Source: Pagrus major (taxonomy: Eukaryota; Chordata; Actinopteri; Spariformes; Sparidae). Taken from it: a DNA stretch of 64,000 nt. This document shows positions 48,716 to 62,100 of this stretch, in pieces. The notes below the pieces were generated by a model. It did not search any database and was not told the origin of the DNA. It was given only the letters and a program-made list of their open reading frames with translations. Numbering within the stretch: the first letter of the stretch is position 1; every line of letters starts with the position of its first letter. The stretch is from NCBI RefSeq assembly GCF_040436345.1, contig NC_133223.1:27808910-27872909 (forward strand). Direction: 5' to 3'. Position numbers and translations under genes: made by a program.

Positions 48716-49793
48716 ATGGCGGACGCGTATTCGTACGCGCTGCTCGTCGAGCTCGAAGAGAACAGCGTCCCAAAACTGAAGAACAAGTTGGTGAAATACT
48801 TTCAGAGTAAGAAGTCTAAAGGTGGCGACTGTGAGGTTGAGTACGTGAACGGCAGCAGGACGGCGGTGCTCCGCTTCCGCACAGAGGAGGGTAAGTTTTG
48901 CCCGATAAACTAGACCGTATGCGTACATTTGTAACGTGAAAATACCCCAAAAGTAACGTTACTCCAATTTTATCAATCGTTTTTTTTCCCTCACAGACCA
49001 GAAAAATGTTCTGGCGAAAGCTTCGCATCAGATCCCTTTGGATAAAGGCGTGTTGAAGATGACTGTCTGCCTGATAACAGATGACACAACAACGCAGGTG
49101 AGTGCACAAAATGTCAATTTTTTAAAAAAATGAGCCATACGCAGCAACAATTGCCAGCAGTGTGTGTGTGTGTGCCAGCTGAGATTGTTTTCGACACCAC
49201 ACCCATAAGTTCTTCTAGTTTCACGTGCCAACTGGTGCAGGGCCTATATGGAGAGGTAACTTTTAACACTTAAATCATTCCTATGTTAACGTTATATTAT
49301 TCACTTTCTGACCTCATTAGTTCTTATCAGTGTGAGATAAGCTGTAAGAGGCAAGAAAAGCTGTCCCTGTACAGTGTTTTATCAGACTGGCAGTCATGTG
49401 AATAATCATAAACCTAAGGCGGTGCTGCTCATTGTGATTTATGGCCCTCTCTGTTCCCGGTGTCTGGATACCATTGTGTTCTGATTTAAAGTTACACCAC
49501 ACTTAGAAAGCATTATAATCAGGTTATTTCTTTTGACACAACAACTGTTAAGTTTCATTTACTGGGTTTATTTTCAAATCAGCTGACATTTTTGGCATTG
49601 TTGCATGTGAAACTGCTTACATGAGATGACAGAGGTAGTTAATTTATACTTATATATATTGTTTTATTCTGTACAGGAAGCTCCATCTGGAAAACTCAAC
49701 AAGAAATGTAAGTACTGCTTAAATACAAATATGTGTTCTTCTCTGTTACTGTGTTTTTTTTTTTAGATAAGTGTTTAATTGCTTCTTGGATAG

Positions 49794-49840
<47 letters not shown>

Positions 49841-52800
49841 AAGTGTTATGTCCCAGGACTGTGTAACAATCCTAGTGTGCTCTCCCCTTCTTTGTCAATC
49901 CTTGAGCCCACTTACTGAAAGTGCATTATGATCTCAGTCTTATGATCTCCTTTTTAAATTAAAACATCAACATGTAATGTTTTAGTAATAAAGTCTACTA
50001 ATAGCCTAATAACTTAATAATTTTGTGCATGCGTTTGTGGTTATCAAAACGTTTTTATTAACTCTAACTCAATAATAAATATATCTGGATATTGCAAGCT
50101 CTATTTAAACACTTTTCTGCGATAATTTAAACTTTGTAGCCCACCATTCAAACCAAATTGAGATGAAAACTGGAAGACATTCCTTCCCAGAAAGAAATCT
50201 GTTCTTAATTAGTAGAGTGTGAGATCAATAAGTACATTTATATGGGTCCAAAGGATACCATATATTTGCACGTTGGACAGACAGCCACACAAAGCATAAA
50301 CAGCATGGAGTAGTGAAGGTCTTAAGCCAGGAACTGTTCAATTTGCTGAGATCTTTTTAAAATAACCTTTTAATGCTTTTGCTGAAATAACTTTTTTTTC
50401 CCGTTGCTATTGTGGCCACGTTGTGTGTGTTCAGCCTCACGCCTACTCAATCCAAACCATTGTGTGTATTTCCTGTTTAAGAATCATCCTGTATTGAGTC
50501 AGGAAATAGTAAAATAAGCACACAAATTAACATATGTGGTCAAACAAACGCACATATTTAGCAGTAGCAAATTTGACCATGTATTTAACAGGTAATAATG
50601 TCATAAGAGCCAAGGAAACAGACATCACGAACCATCAGCTAAACAGAACACAGACACTGAAGCAGCACCAAGCAGACAGTCTCCAAAAAGCATGCAGTTG
50701 ATCAGAAGTAGAGTTGTAGATGTTGTGTTCTTTGTTAAAGGTTTAGAACTTGTTTTTGGTAATTTACTCTGTGAAGTTGACAGGAAAAACACCTTCCTTC
50801 TAGTAGTGTCAGGCAGATTTGAATTTCCCTCTTAACTCAGGAAGCCACCATCTTTACATAAAGCTATTCTCAATAATTTATTAATTTTTAATTAATCTGC
50901 TCATCATTTAATGTTTGCTGTTAAGCACTGAGCAGAACAGAAAATGCTCACTATTTTTCAGCACAGACTTTTTTAACATTGTTTCTGATGATTTCTAAAC
51001 AGACATTAAAACTTAAATACACTTATTTCTTCAGTTTTGAGAACATTATGCTTCACTTTCATAATGAGCTTTGAACAGGTCCAGTTATGCACATGTTCAG
51101 GGTAGGGTTTCTGCTAAACCACGTGATTTCATGGAAATGCATTACATAAGCACAAATGAAGTTAGTTTCTGTTTTGGTTCTAAGCACATGCCTCTCACTT
51201 GTGCTCTTGCTCTCTCTCCTCCTCTCCCTCTGTCTCTTGATTTCTTTTGCTCTTGCTTTTTGTCTATTTGGGTGGATGTAAATGGTCATATAAACATCAG
51301 TAACATGAAAATACATTTTCACAGCTCAGCAGGGATTGACTTGTTCTAAACCACAGTAATGATCAATCTAAAATGGCTGTTAAGTAACGCCCATCTCTTT
51401 TTCCAGTCAGAGTTGATAGGGTGCGCAGACTAGTAAAACTAACTTGGCTGTCTTGTTCAGGACAAGGCAGGACACATCTTATCTCATAAAGCAATAACTT
51501 TTCAGTATTATCACCACTGAAAAGCATGATTAGTTTATCAGGCTGGCACATGTATATTGCAAACCCATCATGTTTATAGTTCATACTTTCACTGTGCTTG
51601 AATCTGGGAACCAGGGGGGCTGTAAAATGAGGCCATTTTATAGCAATTTTCCGGTTCATTCTTTTATTTTAGGTATATACTAGAATAGGTTTACATGCCC
51701 TAATGTAGAATAGAAAACATTAGAAGTTTATTATCCAGCCGAAGCAGGAAAAATCATCTCTGGTCTCACCCAGGAAAATACAAACACAAACATGTTCACA
51801 GGATTAAAAACAGAAACATCACATCAATCAATAAAAGATCACTCAACTTTACAGTCAGTGCGTTCATATCCATAGTGTTCAGTTTACACTCTCATATTTA
51901 GGCTTACTGTAATTGGTTGACTACACCATTTGAATTTGGGATAAATGAGCCCTTGTATATGTATCTTTTTCTTTGCCAGAGGTATTCTGTACTGTTGCAA
52001 TTGAGCAGAGAACATCTTTACAGCTGTGCTGTAAAGATCATCTAGCTGCTTCTGTTGGTGGACTATTATCTTCCCTGCTGTCTAAACAATCCTATTCAGC
52101 TTGTTTATATTTCCTAAAGTCAGATGCCCATACCAAACAAAAATAGTAAAAACAAGGACGCTCTCTATCAGACTGACATTCACTTTTTCCAAGGCGTCAA
52201 CACTGACCCAAAACCCCTTCTTTTTCTTAACAAAAAATAGTCTCTGATTGGCTTTCTTACATATTAAATCAACATTGTCTTTGAAACTCAGTTTGTCATC
52301 TATTTATGTACCCAGGTACTTAAAACAGTTAACAATTTCCACAATTTGGTTGCACAATTTCTGTGATGAGAGTGGTTTAAAATAAGTTCCTTTGTTTTTC
52401 CAACATAAATGAGCAATGAGCTGGACTTACACCGTTGTTCAAACTCAGAAACTTGAGAAAAATACAACATCATTTTTATGGAAAAGACTCACTAGAGCCA
52501 TGTCATCAGCATATTTGAATAATTTAAAATTGCTGTTGTGCAGTTTCATTTCATTCGTATACACCGAAAATCCTACTGGAGATAAAACACAGCCCTGCAA
52601 GGCCCCTGTGTTTAAAATAATCTCATCAGAGAGAGTCTTTATAACACAGACTCTCTGTGAGCAGTCAGTTAGAAAATTCCTTGACCCAGTGCACAATATT
52701 GCAGTTGTCCAACATCGCCTCAGACCGCGCCCAAGAGTAGCTACATTGGCCGAGCAACAAGCTAATGCCAAGTACAACATACAAACCTACAAAATAAGCA

Positions 52801-53148
52801 TTAAACAACAAAAAAATGTCAGGTACACAGGCACAGACAGCTGTTATCATTTCCTGATGAACCTTTATGTCTCATTAGCAGCAGATGTTGCTGTGAAGAA
52901 CAAACAAACTGACGAGCCCACACCTGCAGCCGAAGTTAAGACAGAGGGGAAAGGCGGAGATGATGAGACAGCAGATGAAGAGCTCAGCTCCACTACAGCT
53001 GTTTTGGGAAACATTCCACAATCCTTAAGCCAAGATTTTTTGGAGATGCTGGTGGAGAACATTTTAAAGGATCAAAACTACACTTTGGAATTCATTCCTG
53101 ACATCTCATCTGCTGTGGTGACTTTCCAGAGTGGAAAAGGTACTACTA

Positions 53149-53183
<35 letters not shown>

Positions 53184-56100
53184 TGTGTATGTGTTTGTTA
53201 TTAGGTCCGAACAGCTCAATTTATACAGAAATTTCAAACCCAATAAATCTGGAATAATAGAGCTTATGAACTGGAAAATCATTAAAAATGTTAATGAGTC
53301 ATCTTGTACTCGGCGGCGTATGTAGATTTTTCATCCAATAAACGTGTTTTCTTTATTTATGGATGTATAAAAAGCAGAGCACTTTGTTGCTAAAGTAACT
53401 GCTAATAAATGTACTGATAACCAGCAGCTTCTCAATGAACAGCTCCGGACTGGGGCCATACTCTGTATATCAATTACCCAGAGGGTACTTGCCGACCAGT
53501 ATATACCGACGGATAAATTCCATAAATCACCGAGGTACTGTAACTGGCCTCCGTTGTCATTCTCGGAGCTAAAGTAAGTGCTATACAGCTGCTCCACAGG
53601 GTACTTCTAATAAGGTAACACAGTGGGTTGTTTGTGTCCCAACAGAACTTTACACCAATCTTGTAGAAATCTAATGGCTGTATAAGATATGGACGGAGCT
53701 TCCAAGTCTGAAGAGTAAAGTCAATGAAGAAGTGCCTTCAACCTGTATTCTTGACCAACAGGGGGCAAAGATTGTTTATTCTTACTTCAGTTATTACCCC
53801 AGTAAACAGTTTTGATTGACAATTTTCTACCGTGGTGTATCCTCGGATTTTCAGTCTAGTCTAGTCAGGATATCCGACCTAGTTCCACCTCCTTGTCCAA
53901 ATAGGCTCAATTGTAGCTACAAAAAACTGTGGGTTTACACTTGTAGACTTCTAGAAGCATGGGAAATATCAATATCTTTTGCAGTTACCTGAACAACTCC
54001 TCATATGAAAGGTCTCTACTAGGCTGATGTCTTTTTCTAAGAAAGGCCCAGGAGCTGTTTATTGTTTATGGAAGTGTGATTGCCTCGTTAACCTTAACCT
54101 TTTATCATTATCTCACAGAAACTACCGATTTCGTGACAAGATGCCCCCAAAACAGGACGTTCAAAAACAAGGGACTATCAGTCCAGGCTCTTGAAGTTAC
54201 AAAGCAAGTTGTAGTTGACGACGTGGGTAATCTTACTGAAGATCTTCTCTGCCTTTATTTTGACAAAGAAGGCGAAGTTGAAAATGTTGCACTTAATGAA
54301 GTGGAACAATCTGCCATCATCACCTTCAAAGACCATAAAGGTAGCACAGTTATAATAACGTTTAAGTATTAAGGCCTTTACACACGGAAGGCGTTTTTAT
54401 TCGCACGTCAATGTTTTTTTTTTTTTTCTTACAGATGTTTTTGTCATAAGTACTTGAACACAGAAAGTGAATATTGCACGGCGAAAAAAAGCTACTTTTT
54501 TTTTTCTGGAACACAGTCAATTTCGCTGAACTTTTGCACAGTGAATGAAGGCATCAACCAATCATGTTGTGCAAAATCGACATCAAGTCACAACTCATTT
54601 GTTCACACTGAACAGAGCAGTGTGTCATTTCATACAGCAGCTTTTTACATAATCATAACATTGAGATCTTTGAGGTTTTTTTAATGTGTTTCCCCTGGTT
54701 TCCACCTGTAAATCTAAACATGTATCTGCTGACTGTCTAAGGCCTTGTACACATGTACACGGGTATTTCCTGAAACACAGCTTTTTCTATGCGTTTTGGC
54801 CTTTCTTACACACATAAATGGTGTTTCAGGTCACTGAAAACAGCTTTTGGAAAACTCCTGCCAGGGTGAAGATATTCAGGAACACCTTTGTCAGTGTTAA
54901 TGTGTAGACAGGAAAAAAAATGTTTTTTTGGCTTGTCTCCTGTGTTTTGCAAGCTTCTGATTGGCCACTGGCCTTACGGTAGAGGTTATATCGCCACCTG
55001 TTGCTTTGGCGTGCACTTGACAGCCTGCATTTGCAAGTTACCATACTGCAAGTTACATTTCTTTAAACTGGAGGAGGAAAAAAATGCGTTTTTAAAAATA
55101 CTGCTAATATGACACATGGGACCTGATGTACAGCTGCCTCGATCGGTTAGTTGTTTGTAACTAAAAGAAGCAAATAATTTGCATACGAGTACTTCAGCTA
55201 TTCGTATCGTTAATTTGTCACGGTGCCGTGTGTAAAGGCCTTTACTGTGTGAATATACATGCATGATGAACATCAGAGATTGCCACCTTTCAATGAATTC
55301 TAGACAATGTGACAATGTAATGTTTTATTGTCCTTTCTCTCCCAATAGCTGTTAAGGAAATCTTGAAGAAGAAACATCAAATCAAACATAACGAGATCAG
55401 AGTTTATCCTTTTTACGAATCCCTGGGAACAGCCCTTTATGGGAAAGACAAACCTTCACCAAAACTCCCTGCCACCATCTCTGAACCGATTGACAGTGCT
55501 GTCTGGAAATACCTTAATGACAATCAATCAGCAGCAGAGTCCATTCGTAGCCACTTGACAAAACACTTCTGCAACGTGAACCTCAACAAACCTACTGTGC
55601 TCTTGAGCCCTGAATCTTCACTACTACAGCAAAAGGATGCCATAGCCATCATCAAAGAGTGGAGGGATACTGTGAAGTCAGCCTTTGCACAAGCTCTGTC
55701 AAAATTTAAATCTCTGAAGCTTCAGCCAGAGTCAGAGTTATGGGACGAGTCTGAGGAGAAGATCAGAAAGGCTGTAGTGAATGAGGATGTGGTAGTAGTG
55801 TCTGATAAAGCCAATGGTGTCTTATCAGTGGTTGGCCTAGTTGATAATGTCAACAAACTACAGCAAACTCTTTGTGAATCCATGAACAAGATTGCAAAAA
55901 AGGCACAGAGGGAGAAATCAAGCACAACCCAAAACATCAAAGTGTCACAGTCGATTTACAACATCTTGTGTCAAGATGGTCTTGAGGACAAGCTGCAAGA
56001 CATTTACCCAGATCTCAAAATGTCATTTACAAAAGATAGTCCAGATTTGATGGTGACTGGCTTAAATGATGAGATCATGAAAACAAAGCAAATTATATGT

Positions 56101-59100
56101 GATGCAATTTTTGACTTAAAACGTCAGCATTTAGAAATCGATAAAAATGTGCTCGACTTGTTGAAGGATGAACAACAGGAGAAGCTCACAGAAGCTCTCC
56201 TCACATCCAATGGAATAAATGCAGCATTTGAGATCAAAGCACAGAAGGTGCGGCTCATTGCTGCTTCTGACAAAGATCTGAATGATGCTGAAGACCATCT
56301 GGTTAAGCTGCTAATATCTCAATGCATTGATGTTGAAGACAGTGATGTCTTGAAGAAGCCAGAGTGGGAGCACCTGGTCGGTAGGTTGGAGAAAGCCAAC
56401 AATAAGTCATACAAGAGAATTAGAATCCACACCACTAGTCAACAAGTTGTGGTGTCTGGCCACAAGGATGATGTCATCAGTGTCAGCAGGGATCTTAACA
56501 GCTTTTTAAAGCAGAATGCTCATGTGGAAGAAACTGTTGTGGTCAAGTCCAACACAATAGTCAGATACATTGAAAAACGTCAATCTTCTGGGTCGGCTCA
56601 ACTGAACGACAAAGTGGCTGTGTCTTACAGAAAGGACGCCATCTGTCTGAGTGGTTCTAGAGGTGATGTCACACCGTGCAAGACTCGGGTTGAAAATTTG
56701 GTCTCTTCTTTGAGCTTTGACCGTTTAAACATCTGCAAGCCTGGAATGAAGAAATTCTTCCAGGATAATGAAAAATCGGTTGTCTCCTCAATCTTAAATG
56801 AAACTGGCTGCCAGGTCCAACTTGTTGATGAGACTAGTGGTGGGCAGGGCGACTTGGGCCAAAGACAGATAACAGGACCTGTGTACCAGCTTCAGACAAC
56901 TGAGGGGGTAGAAATAGCTGTTTGTAAGGCAGATATGTGCAGGTACCCAGTGCAAGCAGTTGTCAGTGCTTTTTCTGAAGACTTGAAACTTAAAGGAGGT
57001 CTTGCAGCAGCACTTCTTAAAGCTGCTGGCCCTCAGTTGCAGAATGAATGTGACAAACAAATTAAAAAGGGACAGCTCAAGCCTGGTGACTGTGTCATAA
57101 CTGGTGCAGGGGGGCAGCTTTGCTGCAACAAAGTCATCCATGCAGTAGTGCCCAAGTTTGATTCAAAGAAAGTCCTGAAGGTTCAGGCGCAGTTGAAAAA
57201 AGCCGTTAAATTAAGCTTAGAACTTGCTGAAAAGCACGGCTGCATCTCTGTGGCTCTGCCCACTATTGGCATAAGCCAAGGCTTTCCTCACAGTTTGTGT
57301 GCAGACACCATCATAAAAGCAGTGAAGGAATACCTTGATGAAAAGTATGATGACATCTCCCTGAAGACGATTCATTTTGTTGACAGCAGTGACAGTGCTG
57401 TAAAGGTTATGGAGGCAGCTGTCAGACATGAGTTTGGGAGTCACGGTGTCAGTCAGTCTCCACATGTGAAACACGCTGGAAGTCTTGATGTCAGTCATTC
57501 TCTACAAACTCTTTCGAGCCAAGGTACCAAGTCTCTACCTATGAACTGCTTGGGTCAAGCACAGACCAACGAGGGCTTGCACATCACTATCATGAAAGGA
57601 AATATTCAGCATGCCACGGTAATTTGATATATATATTTTTTTAATTTGTATCAGTATTGATTAGAACTGTAACATTCATATACAGGGACTACAGACTACT
57701 GGAGTATGTAGCATTTACTACTGCGCCATAGAACGCCATAGATAATCTATGATGTATCCAAGTGTGGTCACACAGGGCTTGATTGATTATTTTCTGACTG
57801 ATTTCATAGCAATGATACTTGACTGTTCCATTGTTTAAAAAAATTGTAAAATGAAGAACTAATAAGATTTTGTTAACACGTTCTTAGACGGAGGTGACAG
57901 TGAATTCTGTGTCTGAAGATCTTGACCTGAATAAAGGGGCAGTTTCAAACGCCATCTTTGGTGTGGCTGGAGCCAAACTTCAGCAGTTGGTAAATGCAAA
58001 GAATGCTAGTGGAAGCTTTGGTGAGGTCATTGTCACTGAGGGCTGCAAACTGAAGAGCAAACAAGTCTTTCATGCAGTCACACCTCACTGGGACAATGGA
58101 CAAGGCACAGCTGACAAGGTAGTGTTACATAATGTATATTATACTGTATGACTTGATCTCAATGTAATGAAAGGTCAATAAACATAATAAGGAACATCCC
58201 TCAGATGTGCTCTGTTTTTCTCTTACCTTTTCTGTATGTAATGATGCTAATTTGTATAACACAAGACATACTGCTTTCAGCTATTGTCTGATGTATTTGA
58301 GCTCACAAGTCATACATAGGCTGGTTTATGGATGCAAAACTAGTGTGAACTAGAAATGATCGTATTTATGCTTTGCCTTCCAGATCTTGAAGGGCATTTT
58401 CAAGGATTGCTTGGACAGGGCAGAGGACACTGGTCTGACCTCCATATCCTTCCCTGCCATCGGCACTGGAAACCTGAATTTCCCGAAAGACCTTGTAGCC
58501 TCATTGATGCTGGATGAAATCTTGGCGTTTAGCAGTAAGAGTCAACCTAAGCTTCTGAAGGAGATCGTGATCATACTTTACCCAGGAGACCCAAAGACTA
58601 TCCAGGTGAGGAAAAAAAAACAAGCTTTGTAGTACTTGAAAGCCCCGAGTGCTAAAATAGTTTTTTAAATTTTTTTTTTACTGAATTTGAGGTAGTGTTC
58701 CCCCCCAGAGTTGTCAGAAGGCAAGTCTGATTGACTTTAAGGTCCTCTATCTGCATCGAAAGTGATACTGAAGTAAGATAGTTGATTGCTGAATCTCATT
58801 CTCAGATCGTCAAAATAAAGACGCTGTCTGTTGGTGTAAGATTGGTTGTTAGTGTTGAAATACCAACGCTTTGGGTTAATCCAAAGAGAATCGTCACTGA
58901 ACTATCTTACTCCAGCATCACCTACTGTACCTTTAAAACAGATGCAATTGGCTCTCTCCTGGTTGTCACTTGTATTCTGCCAGAGGATACTTGCATAATG
59001 CTTTTTGTCAACTTTACCCTGTAGTTCTGCTGGGTGCCTTTTAAATATCTGTAGCTCAGCAGGAGATGCTGGGCTGCAACACCTGGTCCCATTCACAATG

Positions 59101-62100
59101 CACAGCAGCCTGTAGTTCTCCCAGCCTTTGAGCCCATATGTCTGAACAACTCGTGCCCCCTCCGGTACCATTACTCTTAATGTATAAAAATGATCCCCCA
59201 GTAGGAAAAAGGCCATCGATATTCAATGAATTATAAAGGTTAGTGCCAACTTCAGTGGAAGACAGGTTATGATTCTTGTGACTGTTTGACAATAAAAGCC
59301 ACATCAAGCCATATCAACCAATAATGCTCACTATTACAGAATTGGTAACAAAGAGGCAATCAATTAGGTCTGTGTATCTTCTTTTTCTGTGATATTTGTG
59401 ACTGTTAATGTATCAGGTGTGTCACTGATTTTGTCTTCAGGTTTTTAGTGATGAATTTCAGAAGAAATTCCCCAATGCCTCAGGTGTTCCAGTGCCCACA
59501 AGTTCCCCACAGAGTAAAGGTAGGAAATACTGTTGCAACATTTTAATGTGTATAATTGCTGTTCTGTAATGATATGCAGAAAGGCAGGGAAATCATTGAA
59601 ACTGACAAATACTTTTATCATTTTATGATGTTATTTTATTTTTTTTAACAAAAGCTTTTCTTAATGATTTTTTGTGCAGCCTGCTCTTAATACTGTATTT
59701 GTGTCTGCTGCCTCAAGGTGTGTTCTCTAAAGTTGTCTCGAGCTCAGGAATGTATGAGACCAAAATGGGAAGTGTGGTTATACAGGCGGTCACAGGAGAC
59801 ATAACCAAGGAGACCACTGATGTCATAGTCAACTCCTCCAATGAAAGTTTCTCCCTTAAGTCAGGTAAATTACAGATGTGCACACTCAACACTTCATTGC
59901 TTTTTGCACCTCTGGTTAGATGCTAAACTGCATTTTGTTGTCTCAGTACTATGCTATGGCAATAAAAATGAACGTGATCTCAAAGTTGAATCTAATCTAA
60001 AAAATTTAATCCAAAACTGAAATCTTTAAATGAAGCAAAACTATAATTATAATTTCAGATTATTTTAGATTGTGGATGCTACTTTAAAAGTATGACTCTT
60101 TTTTAAAAAATACTATTCACTACAAGTTAGACCCATGAATCCAACTTTATATCAGTATAGACTCAAAAATTAGGCCACACAGTTATCATGTCCTCCAGTT
60201 TCTATTATTATTTTTATTTGATCTTTATTTGTATTCTCTAGGAGTATCGAAGGCCATTCTGGAGGCAGCTGGTTCTGCTGTTGAAGATGAATGCAAAGAA
60301 CTTAGTAAGGAAACATTTACACCCACAGTTGACTTATGTATAAGAATGTTCTTGCTTGGTCATAACATGGATAGAGTCATTTATTAAGCCAATTCTTTGA
60401 TCATTACGCAAGATTGTTCAGAGAGAAAGTGTGACCTAAAAACAAACAAACACACTGTCTACACCTTCAGGTGCCCAGCCCAACCCAGGCATGATAATGA
60501 CCCAGCCAGGCAACCTCAAGTGTAAGCAGATCCTCCACATAGCTGGACAGTCAGATCCAGTAAAAATCAACACGCTTGTGAAAGATGCACTCCAAATGTG
60601 TGTGACAAACTCACACACTTCTGTCTCACTTCCTGCCATTGGCACAGGTAAGATTCATCAGCAGAACTATGTGCTTATTATTTGTAAAATATTGACATTT
60701 ATCCCAGTATCTCAGTTGATGAGTTTGTAAACATAAATAGAACTCATGAATCCCTTTTATTGAAAATGTACAGTTTGAATTGGGTTTGCAATCACTTAAG
60801 ATTTAATTAGGTTTGTATTCAGAAAGATTTTCTTCAGATTTCCTCCTTTACACAGAATAAGTTTCACAGAACTTTAGGGGAATGTTGATGCATTAATCTT
60901 ATTGACAGACACTGATCAGTCATAACAGTTTTGTGGGTTAATTGTGTCTACTCTTATTCAGATGTTACCACTGTTACCTGCTGTAGAGTCTGTTGAGTGT
61001 GTAATGTGTTCTGCCATTTTAGGTCAAGGCGGTGCTCAAGCAGGAAAGGTGGCAGATGCCATGCTGGATGGAGTCATTGAAGTGTTGAGCCAAAACCCCT
61101 CTAGTACTCTGAATACAATCCGGATAGTTATTTTCCAGTCAACCATGCTGAAAGACTTCTACAACAGTATGCAGCAAAGAGAAGCCACTGATCCTAAAAA
61201 TAAAGCACCGACCTTGTGGGGAAGAATTACCTCTGGAGTCAAATGTAAGTACAGTGAAGAGAATAATTTTGAGGTCCATTTTCCTTAATCCTAAATTGCT
61301 AAAAATGTTAAATTCTAATGCAGATCTTGGTACTTATTCTTTCAGCATTATTTGTTGCAAGTACTGACAAGCCAAAGAAAGCAGAGGATTTCATTGTCAT
61401 TGAGACTGTTAAAGTAGACCCTGCCTGCTTCCACATCTGCGGTGAGTCACAGGCTAAAGTTGACTTAGCCAAGCAGCAGATCAACGACCTGATATCCCAA
61501 GAGCAGAACAGCATGTCCATATCAGACAACGCCATCCGCTGCCTCTCTGATGCAAACTGTAAGCGCATTGTTGACATCCAAAAGACCATGAATGTGAGCA
61601 TAAAGACTGAGAGCCAGAAGGACAAACCCTCAATCATCATTGACGGGCTCACTAAAGATGTGTTCAAAGCCAGCAAGGAGATCCATGAGATGATAAGTGA
61701 CGCAAGAGAAAAGGAGGACCTGAGGAAGAACGTGGCAGAATGGCAATTCCAGCAGGGGTCTTCCTTTCAGAGTTTTAATCCAGAGACCAACTACGAGCTT
61801 GAGCAAGCGTTTGATAAAAAAATACCAACTGTAAAAGTTTCCATCCAGGGGCAAATCTACAAAGTTGACACGTCGAGTGGACTTGCTACTGATAACCAGG
61901 GATGTACCCTTGAGCTAAAGCGCATTGACAAAACAAAAGGTATCTTACCTGTGACCTCTGATAAGTGGATACATCTTATTTATTGTTTGTTGTAACCTAG
62001 CTTCTCATGTGTAACATTCACAACAATGCAGGAGAAACTGATAGTTTCCTCATTATTTAGCTAGAATGATGTGCATTCAAACCTTGCTAAGTCAGTTCAA

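Larger units (their letters stand above)
49708..52881 (+). other. parp14 intron 3 (3.2 kb)
   Basis: This is the largest intron of parp14, starting GTAAGT and ending at the tandem acceptor TTAGCAG. It carries a (CA)22 microsatellite, a dispersed repeat at 51625-51700 and an antisense LINE fragment (51930-52785) that comes within about 100 bp of exon 4. Confidence 0.85.

Noticed and set aside
52445..52780. Minus-strand 111-codon frame as a host gene
   Set aside because: It contains reverse-transcriptase motifs ([13 protein letters not shown]), so it is a retrotransposon remnant.
52416..52881. Open frame in front of parp14 exon 4 as constitutive coding sequence
   Set aside because: It is antisense to a LINE RT fragment, and the acceptor directly before SADV/ADV joins in phase to exon 3. 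It was kept only as a possible rare isoform in the findings.
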